DNA of 64,000 nt, taken from assembly GCA_035307385.1 (NCBI GenBank), contig DATGID010000084.1:1-64000 (forward strand). The letters run 5' to 3'. Within the stretch, counting starts at the first letter, position 1, and every line of letters starts with the position of its first letter. The stretch is from DATBHW01 sp035307385. Lineage in GTDB: Bacteria; Chloroflexota; Ktedonobacteria; Ktedonobacterales; DATBGS01. The notes beneath the pieces are model-generated. The model saw only the letters and a list, made by a program, of their open reading frames with translations, was not told the origin of the DNA and ran no database searches. A program made the position numbers and the translations under genes. This document shows positions 57,633-64,000 of this stretch, piece after piece.

Positions 57633-58442
57633 ATGACCTGGGAGCCACCAGGGCCACAAGGCCCCTTCATCGAATATGGCGCGCGCCACACTGCCTATGG
57701 CCCGCAGATGCCGCCACCCGGCGCAGGCCCACAGCCCGGCTGGGGCGCGCCAGGGGTCAACGCGCCGCCGCTTTCCCTGTGGGAAGCGATCAAACAACTG
57801 CCCCGGCAATACTGGCGTATCGTCACCAGACCGGGGACCGCGACCTTCGCCTATGAGGTGCCCAACGCGCGCTGGGACATCATCTGGGTACAGATTCTGG
57901 GCCTCTCGCTGATAAGCGCCATCCTGTCTACGCTGGCCTGGCTTATCATTGCTACTATTCTCAGCGCGTGGTTGTCCACCATACCCACAGTTTCAGGAGA
58001 ACCTCATCCTGGCGCTTCTCTAGGCGCGTTTTTCTTCTTGCCCGCCCCGGCCATCGGCGCTGCCGTCTTCCTCTTCGGCCTGGGTGGCTTCTTCCTGGGG
58101 CAAGGCATTACCTATCTGCTTGCCAAAGCCTTTGGCGGGCAGGGCAGCTTCATGGTCCAGGCATATACCGGCCTGCTCTTTCAAGTCCCTATAAACCTGG
58201 TCACCGTTGCTTTGAGCGTGATCCCCTTGGTAGGCAGCGTTGGCGGCATTGTGGGCATTTATGCCTACTTCCTGCAATACTTTCAGCTTACGGTGGTGCA
58301 TCGCCTGACGACCGGCAAAGCTATTGCCGTCATCGTCATTCCCGTTGCAGCAGCGACGCTGCTGGCCTTCATCCTTGTCCTTATCTACTATGTTATCATC
58401 TTCAGCACGCTTGGAACGCTGCATCCAACACCAACGCCATAG
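57633..58442 (+). CDS. Yip1-domain membrane protein (first copy)
   Basis: 269 residues. The N-terminal 45 residues are Pro/Gly-rich, then LWEAIKQLPRQYWRIVTRPG and about five hydrophobic helices with the conserved FLGQGITYLLAKAFGGQGSF. This is the Yip1 domain arrangement common in Chloroflexi. ATG 57633 has GGAGGAG 5-6 bp upstream. It is followed by a paralogue at 58557. Yip1 proteins have unclear bacterial roles, probably in membrane organisation or permease assembly. Confidence 0.82.
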   Translation: MTWEPPGPQGPFIEYGARHTAYGPQMPPPGAGPQPGWGAPGVNAPPLSLWEAIKQLPRQYWRIVTRPGTATFAYEVPNARWDIIWVQILGLSLISAILSTLAWLIIATILSAWLSTIPTVSGEPHPGASLGAFFFLPAPAIGAAVFLFGLGGFFLGQGITYLLAKAFGGQGSFMVQAYTGLLFQVPINLVTVALSVIPLVGSVGGIVGIYAYFLQYFQLTVVHRLTTGKAIAVIVIPVAAATLLAFILVLIYYVIIFSTLGTLHPTPTP

Positions 58443-58556
58443 CCCGCCGGGGAAGTTGGGAAACATGCCTCCGATGGTGTGCTATGATAGCGGAAGAACC
58501 CGATGCAGCGTCTTTTCATGCACGATACATCGTCCAGGGAAGGAGGATTCGACTCG

Positions 58557-59456
58557 ATGAGCGTCGATCCGACACAACCGCCCGGCCCGGAACAGCAGGA
58601 GCCAGCCATCTCCACCCCTGAACCGGAACAGCCAGGGCCATACTATGAGTTTACGCCTTCCAGCACTCCTGAGCCGCAGGGGAACCCGTACCCACCTCCC
58701 CCGCCGAATCCATATATGTACCCTGGCCCTCCACAAGACTACTGGCCTGCTCCGTCCGCGCCGAATTATGGCAGACCGCTGTCGCCGCTGCCGCTCGTCG
58801 ATGCCATCGCGCAGTTGCCGGTGCAGTTCTGGAAAATCTTGAGCCAGCCCGGCCCGCGCGCCTTCGCCGAAGAATCCGGCAAAGCGAAATGGAATATTAC
58901 GCTGGTGATGTTGATCGGCTATACCGTGCTGGATGGCCTGCTGGGGTGGCTGCAAACTACCCTCCATCCCATCACGGCGCAATCGCTTGCCAGCGTTGCG
59001 GCCACCTCCAACACCAACGGCGTAGATGTCACCAAGATTTTCGAGACCGAGGCAGCCATTGTAACCTTCGCCAACAGTTTTGGCCTGTTCTTTCTTGTGC
59101 CGCTGGGCTTCTTCGCCTATCAAGGCATCGCCTTTGGCATCGCCCGCGCCTTTGGGGGGCAGGGCAGCTTTTTGACGCAAAGCTATACGAGCCTGCTGGT
59201 CTATCTGCCGGTGGGCCTCATCAATATTGCCCTGGCGTATGTGCCTATCCCTGTGTTGCCCGCGCTGCTCTCCCTGGGCCTGGATGTGTACGGCCTGGTC
59301 CTGGCTGTCTTTGCCATGATGGGCGCGCATCGGCTCACGGGCGGCAAAGCCTCGGCAACCGCGCTGCTGCCCTTTGTTGGGCTATTTCTGCTGGCCTGCT
59401 GCGCCGTCTTCATCGCGCTGATCCCGGCAGTCAGCAGCGCCGCGCCGCCGCAATAG
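58557..59456 (+). CDS. Yip1-domain membrane protein (second copy)
   Basis: 299 residues. The Pro/Gln/Glu-rich N-terminus (75 residues) is longer than in the first copy. PLVDAIAQLPVQFWKILSQPG and FAYQGIAFGIARAFGGQGSF match the same landmarks, with five helices after residue 105. Sequences of the two differ much, so the duplication is old. ATG 58557 follows AAGGAGG. Ends with a perfect palindromic terminator at 59492. Confidence 0.82.
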   Translation: MSVDPTQPPGPEQQEPAISTPEPEQPGPYYEFTPSSTPEPQGNPYPPPPPNPYMYPGPPQDYWPAPSAPNYGRPLSPLPLVDAIAQLPVQFWKILSQPGPRAFAEESGKAKWNITLVMLIGYTVLDGLLGWLQTTLHPITAQSLASVAATSNTNGVDVTKIFETEAAIVTFANSFGLFFLVPLGFFAYQGIAFGIARAFGGQGSFLTQSYTSLLVYLPVGLINIALAYVPIPVLPALLSLGLDVYGLVLAVFAMMGAHRLTGGKASATALLPFVGLFLLACCAVFIALIPAVSSAAPPQ

Positions 59457-59491
59457 AGCAGCATCCGTTCCAGGGCCAATTGCCCGGCAAC

Positions 59492-59537
59492 AACAAGGCG
59501 CGCTGAGCAGCTTCGAAGCTGCTCAGCGCGCCTTGTT
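59492..59537. terminator. 46-bp perfect palindrome between convergent genes
   Basis: Arms 59492-59514 and 59515-59537 pair exactly with no spacer. It separates the second Yip1 gene and the 59575 gene; T-rich sequence follows on the plus strand. Confidence 0.8.
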
Positions 59538-59574
59538 CTCTCCTCTTCGCTCCTCATGGCTGCGAAGGCGCGTG

Positions 59575-60105
59575 CTATGGGCCACGCCGGGAGGTCGTAA
59601 ACGGCAGGCGGAAGGGTTGCCCCGGACCGGACCGCGCCAGCGAGAAGACAATCACGGCGTAGACGAGATTGAGCACAAAAGTCAGCACGATGATCCAGAT
59701 AAGCACATCCGGTTTCTTACTGATTTCGGCGGCGGCAACGGCCATAATCACAATCAAAATCAGCGAGGTGAACATCAAGGCAAAGGTTGAATAGACCGCC
59801 CAGGCCGATGACACGCCCGCGCTCGCCGGGCTGCTGAGGTACGGCGGAGGCATTGCGCCTCCCGGCGCTGGTGGCGGCATTGTTGGCTGCTCGGAAGGGG
59901 CAAGCCATGGTCCTGCTGGGGGTGGGGGCGATGCGCTTTCGCCGCCTGGCTCAGACGCCAGAGGCAGCGGTGTCACGGGCGGCAACGGCGTGTTGGCCGT
60001 GATTGGCGCCATGGGAGGATCGACATTCGTCAACGTCGGATCAGAATCGCCAGAAGACCCACTCACAGGCCGTGAACGGCGCGGCTGGCCTGATGCTCCT
60101 GCCAT
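59575..60105 (-). CDS. Proline-rich membrane protein with two helices
   Basis: 176 residues. The first 100 are disordered and rich in Pro, Ser, Gly and Ala; two hydrophobic helices occupy about 108-128 and 140-162, with KKPD between them. ATG 60105 has AAGGAGG 8 bp upstream. It converges with the Yip1 gene. No family; the layout resembles the small proteins with Pro-rich tails in neighbouring Yip1 loci. Confidence 0.68.
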   Translation of the reverse strand: MAGASGQPRRSRPVSGSSGDSDPTLTNVDPPMAPITANTPLPPVTPLPLASEPGGESASPPPPAGPWLAPSEQPTMPPPAPGGAMPPPYLSSPASAGVSSAWAVYSTFALMFTSLILIVIMAVAAAEISKKPDVLIWIIVLTFVLNLVYAVIVFSLARSGPGQPFRLPFTTSRRGP

Positions 60106-60490
60106 ACAAGGCACCTCCTTTTCTCGATGAGCCACGGCAAAGTATACACAAGACGGGTCCGATTGTCTACTCTCATAGACAAAAAGGCCAGGCGGGATGG
60201 CAGCATCCATGAGGGAAGGGAATTCACCAGAGTCGCACCCGCTCAGCCTTCTGGAACACCTGGCATGCACGCTGTATGCCATTTTGGCAGGCTCCAGCAG
60301 CCGCACAGCCATCTGCCCCTTTTCACCGACGAAACGTCGGTTATCCCCAGGAAAAGCGCTTTGCCAGGTTAGCCATTTTGACGAAACGTTTGTATTTATG
60401 GCTCATCATTGACAGATTGATCTAATAATGCTATAATTACTTTACAGAGAGTAAGGAAAACGCTGCAAGAAGAGCAAAGGGGAAACTTTC
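60106..60490. other. Intergenic region with dyad and strong promoter
   Basis: 385 bp between the divergent proline-rich and Lrp genes. It holds the dyad ACCGACG-AAA-CGTCGGT (60325-60341) and the consensus promoter listed next. No gene seen. Confidence 0.55.
60409..60437 (+). promoter_or_regulatory. Perfect consensus promoter TTGACA-17-TATAAT
   Basis: TTGACA at 60409-60414 and TATAAT at 60432-60437, 17 bp apart. It drives the Lrp/AsnC gene with a leader of about 45 bases. Confidence 0.85.
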
Positions 60491-60994
60491 TTGGACGAGA
60501 TTGATCGAGACATTGTGCGCGTCCTCCACGCCAATGGCCGCTTGAGCCAGGAACAACTTGCCAGAGAGGTGCACCTTTCGCGGCCAGCCGTCCACGAGCG
60601 CATCAAGCGCCTGGAGGAAGAAGGGATAATTCGCGGATATAGGGCGCTGCTCGATTGGAGCGCGCTGGGCTATCAACTGACCGCTTTCGCTCAGGTGAAA
60701 ACGATGCGCGCGAGCCGCGAGGCAGGCAAGGCGATGATGCAGATTCAGAACCCCGCTGCCTTCGTCGAAGAGTGCCATCGCGTTGCCGGGGAGTGGTGCC
60801 TGATGGTCAAGATTCGGGCGGCTTCGCCCCGCGACCTGGAGGTGCTGCTCGACCAGATGTACGAGATACCGGGCGTGCAGTCCACTATGACCACCACCGT
60901 TCTTTCGACGTTGGGCGAAGATGGCGCGCTTGAAGAAGACTGGCGTGCCCCCAGCGAACGTAGTGCTCTGTCCTCCGAACGAGAGGCAAGCTGA
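60491..60994 (+). CDS. Lrp/AsnC-family transcriptional regulator
   Basis: 167 residues. Residues 1-60 are the AsnC HTH (MDEIDRDIVRVLHANGRLSQEQLAREVHLSRPAVHERIKRLEEEGIIRGY); the RAM ligand domain follows (CLMVKIRAASPRDLEVLLDQMYEIPGV). It regulates amino-acid or metabolite genes. The start is TTG at 60491 after AAAGGGG. The promoter is a perfect consensus, so the Lrp protein itself is probably the regulated step. A small membrane gene lies 36 bp downstream. Confidence 0.9.
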   Translation: MDEIDRDIVRVLHANGRLSQEQLAREVHLSRPAVHERIKRLEEEGIIRGYRALLDWSALGYQLTAFAQVKTMRASREAGKAMMQIQNPAAFVEECHRVAGEWCLMVKIRAASPRDLEVLLDQMYEIPGVQSTMTTTVLSTLGEDGALEEDWRAPSERSALSSEREAS

Positions 60995-61030
60995 CGCCAG
61001 CGCGCTGGCTGGCAGTAAAGGAAATCCCTC

Positions 61031-61177
61031 ATGGACATCCTGGTGACTATCTTTGCTCTTGTAATTCTTTTCAGCATTGTGGCCTACGTTGCGGGCGCTG
61101 ACAGCCGCGAAGACTGGAACAGCCCCGAGTGGGAGCGTCGCCAGCACTGGAAGGGCTTCGGCGGCAGCGGCAACTAA
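61031..61177 (+). CDS. Small single-helix membrane protein (48 residues)
   Basis: The frame MDILVTIFALVILFSIVAYV is followed by a polar, charged tail (DSREDWNSPEWERRQHWKG) and ends at TAA 61177. ATG 61031 has AAAGGAAA upstream. It sits after the Lrp gene on the same strand and could be co-transcribed. One helix at residues 2-20 with inside-out orientation. Confidence 0.55.
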   Translation: MDILVTIFALVILFSIVAYVAGADSREDWNSPEWERRQHWKGFGGSGN

Positions 61178-61196
61178 TCCCCTCCTCCACACCCCT

Positions 61197-61248
61197 GCAA
61201 AAGCAGCGGCCAGATGGACGTGAATGTCCATCTGGCCGCTGCTTTTGC
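61197..61248 (+). terminator. Terminator-type stem of 23 bp
   Basis: Arms 61197-61219 and 61226-61248 around GTGAAT. No T-run follows. It ends the Lrp/small membrane gene transcript. Confidence 0.75.
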
Positions 61249-61349
61249 TTACAGGCAGGCTGTGAGCTTCTGCCAGCGGGCAGCGTATACTATGGCGAGA
61301 AGATCAACGGCGATGCCCGAAGGCTGACCGAACCGAAGGAGCCGGAGCG

Positions 61350-62606
61350 ATGAGCAGCGCGGATGAACTTGATCGGCTGGGCTTGCTCGTGCCCGAACTA
61401 ACGCGCCGCGCCAACCCCGACGCGCAGGCATATGCCCTGGCGTATGTCGAACGCTACCAGGGCGACGTGCTGCAACTGGAACAGGAGTGGGACTTCCTTA
61501 CGGCGGCGCTGAGCCAGGCATGGCAGCGCAGAGCGTATCCCGTCGTGGTGGCGCTGGTGGCCGGGCTGGCACATGTGGCTGGTCGTCGCCCCAATCTGGC
61601 CGAGGCCGAAGCAGTGCTGCGCCTGGGCATCGAGGCCAGCCGCTACACCGAAGACGGCGCGCATCTGGTCGTCTTTTCCAATCGCCTGAGCGGCCTGCTG
61701 CTGGCGCGCGGCAAATATGAGGAGGGTTGGCGGCTCTGGAACAGCAGCCTGGAGCTTGACGAGACGGCGGCAGGTGCTTGCGGGCCGTTGTTTTGGGAGC
61801 CGGTCTCCAGCTTCGCCTATATCGCCGACGTTTATCTCACCCACATGCTGGGAACCTATCCTGCCGCGCCGCGCTTTGTCCAGGCCATTCAGTCCGCCTG
61901 CCAGGGCGAGCAGCCCGGCAGTTTTGCCGTGGCGCTCTTCGTCAGGGGATTTCACGCCCGCCTGATGAACGACCTGGACAGCGCCTATGCCGATCTGAGC
62001 ATCTGCCTGCGCAGCCTGGCACGCCAACCTGACTGTGTGATTGCCGCTCCGCAGCGCCAGCTTTTCACGCTGGTGGTGCAGGCCGAACTGGCGCGGGCGC
62101 GGGGCGACTACGTGCGCTCGCAAGCGTATACCGAGACGGCGCTGGCGCTGGGGCAGGTGGTCAGTGACCGCTACACCGTCGCCGCGCTGCTCATCGATCA
62201 AGGGCTGTATACCTATCGGCAGGGCCAGCTTGCCGATATGCGGACGACTTACCTGCGCCTGCGCGAATTGGCCCTCCAGATGGAATCGCCGCGCGCCTAT
62301 CAGTATAGCCGCCTGCTGGAGCAGCGGTTGGCCGAACTGGCCCCCGACTGTTCTGGCGCGGGCACGGCCAGCACGGCGTTGGTACGCGCGCCAGCCTTCG
62401 CCACGCTTCCCGAACCCATCAGCGAGCGCGAACGCGAGGTGCTGTGCCTCGTCGCGGCGGGGCTGTCCAACCAGCAGATTGCCAGGCGGCTGGTGATTAC
62501 GCGGGGAACGGTAAAAAAGCATCTGGAGCACATCTATGCCAAGCTCGATGTCCACAGCCGCACCGCTGCCCTTGCCAGGGCCAGAAGCCTCGACCTGCTC
62601 GGCTAA
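61350..62606 (+). CDS. LuxR-family regulator with TPR-like region, no STAND ATPase
   Basis: 418 residues. The C-terminal HTH is EPISEREREVLCLVAAGLSNQQIARRLVITRGTVKKHLEHIYAKLDVHSR (about 350-410), the LuxR recognition unit. Residues 1-330 are helical and TPR-like (for example YERYQGDVLQLEQEWDFLTAAL), as in the MalT family C-terminal half, but the NB-ARC/STAND ATPase is missing. ATG 61350 follows GGAGCCGGAGCG. The effector is unknown. It is probably the regulator of the WD40 gene that follows. Confidence 0.85.
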   Translation: MSSADELDRLGLLVPELTRRANPDAQAYALAYVERYQGDVLQLEQEWDFLTAALSQAWQRRAYPVVVALVAGLAHVAGRRPNLAEAEAVLRLGIEASRYTEDGAHLVVFSNRLSGLLLARGKYEEGWRLWNSSLELDETAAGACGPLFWEPVSSFAYIADVYLTHMLGTYPAAPRFVQAIQSACQGEQPGSFAVALFVRGFHARLMNDLDSAYADLSICLRSLARQPDCVIAAPQRQLFTLVVQAELARARGDYVRSQAYTETALALGQVVSDRYTVAALLIDQGLYTYRQGQLADMRTTYLRLRELALQMESPRAYQYSRLLEQRLAELAPDCSGAGTASTALVRAPAFATLPEPISEREREVLCLVAAGLSNQQIARRLVITRGTVKKHLEHIYAKLDVHSRTAALARARSLDLLG

Positions 62607-62715
62607 AAATACGCCTTGCCAAAAATACGTCTTTCGGCGAATGACGCCCCCGCCGCGCCTTGCTATGCTTGATGCGCTCGAATCTGCTGCAACGAGAAAG
62701 CGAGGGAATCAAGCG

Positions 62716-63789
62716 ATGAATGCCACGCTCGCCTCCAGATGCTCTCTGGGGCTGCTTTGTACTTGCCTGTTGCTGCTGCTGGCAGCTTGCGGTTCTGGTC
62801 CCGCTGCCAGTCAAGGCAGCACGCCCACCCCAACTGGCCCCACGCCGACGCCCACCCCGGCGGCCCCGACGCTTGCCAAAGCGCTGGTGACCTACAGCGG
62901 GCATTCCGGGCCGGTCATCACCGCAGTCTGGTCGCCCGATGGCAAACGCATCGCCTCTGGTGGCAACGATGGCACGGTGCAGGTGTGGGACGCGCAAACC
63001 GGCAAGCAAATCTGGAAAACCCACATCGATACCTATTCTTTTGCCATTGCCTGGTCGCCCGATGGCAAGCGCATCGCTGGCGCGGGAGCCGGTTCGGTGG
63101 AAATGCTGGACGCCGCCACGGGCAAGCTGCTGGCAACCTTTACCAACGGCCAGGCCAGCTTCATCGAGGGGTTGGCGTGGTCGCCCGATGGCACAGAAAT
63201 CGCCTCCGGCAGCCAGGATAGCAAGGTCACAGTCTGGAATGCCACCAGCGGGGCACCAGTGCTGATGTATGCAGGGCACACCGATGGCGTTGAGCGCATC
63301 GCGTGGTCGCCCGATGGCAAGAAGATCGCTTCGGCCAGCAACGATGGCACGGTGCAGGTATGGGACGCCAAAACTGGGACCAAATTGCTGACCTATTCGG
63401 GCAATGGCGCGCCGGTCTGGTCGGTGGCCTGGTCGCCCGATGGCAAGCGCATCGTTTCCGGCACAGGGGCAGCCGGTGACTTCCAATCGGTCACCAGCGG
63501 CAACACGGTGAAGGTGTGGGATGCGACTACCGGCCAGACGCTGCTCACCTATCAGGGGCATCAAGATCATCAGGTGTACGCGCTGGCCTGGTCACCCGAT
63601 GGGACAAAGATCGCTTCTGGCAGCGATGACAAGACCGTGCAGGTCTGGAATGCTGCCACCGGGCAGCCGCTGCTGATCTATCAGGGCCACAGCGATATTG
63701 TCTTTGGCGTGGCGTGGTCGCCCAATGGTAAAGAGGTTGCCTCCGCCAGCGTGGATGGCACGGTGCAGGTCTGGCAGCCTACGCCTTGA
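62716..63789 (+). CDS. Seven-repeat WD40 lipoprotein
   Basis: 357 residues. A lipoprotein signal peptide ends LLLLLAAC with Cys25; a Thr/Pro linker (PTPTGPTPTPTP) leads into seven WD40 repeats. Each has an AWSPDGK-type turn and ends in a V-x-V-W dipeptide, which makes a closed seven-bladed propeller. It is anchored to the outer face of the membrane. The function is a protein-binding platform; partner unknown. ATG 62716 follows AGCGAGGGAATC. Confidence 0.88.
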   Translation: MNATLASRCSLGLLCTCLLLLLAACGSGPAASQGSTPTPTGPTPTPTPAAPTLAKALVTYSGHSGPVITAVWSPDGKRIASGGNDGTVQVWDAQTGKQIWKTHIDTYSFAIAWSPDGKRIAGAGAGSVEMLDAATGKLLATFTNGQASFIEGLAWSPDGTEIASGSQDSKVTVWNATSGAPVLMYAGHTDGVERIAWSPDGKKIASASNDGTVQVWDAKTGTKLLTYSGNGAPVWSVAWSPDGKRIVSGTGAAGDFQSVTSGNTVKVWDATTGQTLLTYQGHQDHQVYALAWSPDGTKIASGSDDKTVQVWNAATGQPLLIYQGHSDIVFGVAWSPNGKEVASASVDGTVQVWQPTP

Positions 63790-63818
63790 GCGATGCAGGC
63801 TGCCTTCGCTCCAGCACC

Positions 63819-64000
63819 TTAACGCTGGCGAACCCAGGCAGAGACCAGAATGGGCGTTCGCGCAACCCCGCGCTGGCTGATCGTTTCCTCGCGTAAGCGT
63901 TCGGCCAGCGTCTCAATTTCGATTTCTTCTTCGGTTCCTAGCCCAAACTGCTCGATGAGTGGCAGAAAGATGCGAACAGTCTCCGCGTACCACGCAAACC
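63819..64000 (-). CDS. Partial SAM-dependent methyltransferase, C-terminus only (start outside window)
   Basis: The last 59 codons of a gene entering from the right edge, with stop at 63819-63821. The residues FAWYAETVRIFLPLIEQFGL and LAERLREETISQRG match the C-terminal tail of class I methyltransferases of the Methyltransf_25 type. The N-terminal SAM motifs are beyond the window. Convergent with the WD40 gene; 29 bp between stops. Confidence 0.7.
   Translation of the reverse strand, partial: FAWYAETVRIFLPLIEQFGLGTEEEIEIETLAERLREETISQRGVARTPILVSAWVRQR

Noticed and set aside
57236..57856. 206-codon plus-strand frame in the GC-rich gap
   Set aside because: Biased translation over a repeat-like region, and it overlaps the better-supported Yip1 gene.
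1..64000. CRISPR arrays, insertion sequences, integrases or phage genes
   Set aside because: No regularly spaced repeats, transposase or integrase motifs were found by eye.

Overview
This is a G+C-rich bacterial chromosome segment of about 70 genes. It has no rRNA, tRNA, CRISPR array, insertion sequence or phage gene that I could find. The gene set points to a spore-forming, soil-type bacterium of the Chloroflexota, most likely class Ktedonobacteria. The reasons are a prkA-yhbH-spoVR operon, an F420-type flavin/deazaflavin enzyme (Ddn-like) plus an LLM-class oxidoreductase, Yip1-domain membrane proteins, zinc-ribbon and WD40 lipoproteins, many TetR/MarR regulators, and a MalT-like LuxR regulator. 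The taxonomic assignment is inference from gene content, not from a marker gene.

Layout. 1-6.2 kb: a partial membrane protein, an alpha/beta-hydrolase / macro-domain / MaoC operon, a divergent MFS transporter, a nucleotidyltransferase-like protein and a methyltransferase. 6.3-12.1 kb: a VOC ring-cleaving dioxygenase, a family 5 solute-binding lipoprotein, a DrrAB-type ABC exporter and a divergent MarR regulator with two copies of a 13-bp palindrome between them. 12.1-15.9 kb: secreted, VOC, zinc-ribbon and PIG-V-like membrane proteins. 15.9-19.1 kb: fatty-acid synthesis operon accC-fabF-accB. 19.3-22.9 kb: TetR/SnoaL pair, MBL-hydrolase/MarR operon, GNAT enzyme. 23-27 kb: a COG4705-type membrane protein, then a Tat-exported ferritin-like protein and an MbfA-type ferritin-VIT protein (iron handling). 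27-32.2 kb: TPR, DUF4870, DksA/TraR-like proteins, a lipoprotein and a TetR/Ddn/DUF2269 operon. 32.2-38.9 kb: GAF histidine kinase, then the prkA-yhbH-spoVR operon with a long leader that contains a terminator-like hairpin. 39.4-43.7 kb: Bax-inhibitor-like protein, orphan HAMP-like sensor, AlkA-type glycosylase, membrane protein. 43.8-48.7 kb: a DUF433/DUF5615 toxin-antitoxin pair, a translationally coupled VWA / ATP-grasp pair, LLM oxidoreductase and EamA transporter. 48.9-54.9 kb: TetR / TIM-barrel hydrolase / alpha-beta hydrolase, argJ, a receiver-NTF2 fusion preceded by an upstream small ORF, and dus. 55-64 kb: an orphan sensor-like membrane protein, two Yip1 paralogues, Lrp/AsnC and LuxR regulators, a seven-bladed WD40 lipoprotein and the end of a methyltransferase.

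A recurring feature is the use of unusually long, perfectly paired intergenic hairpins (14 to 31 bp stems) at gene ends. Near-consensus sigma-70-type promoters (TTGACA-17-TATAAT) are readable in several places, and at least two genes look leaderless. The candidates I consider most worth testing as undescribed systems are the VWA/ATP-grasp pair, the receiver-NTF2 fusion with its leader peptide, and the structured leader of the PrkA operon. None of them is proven here.
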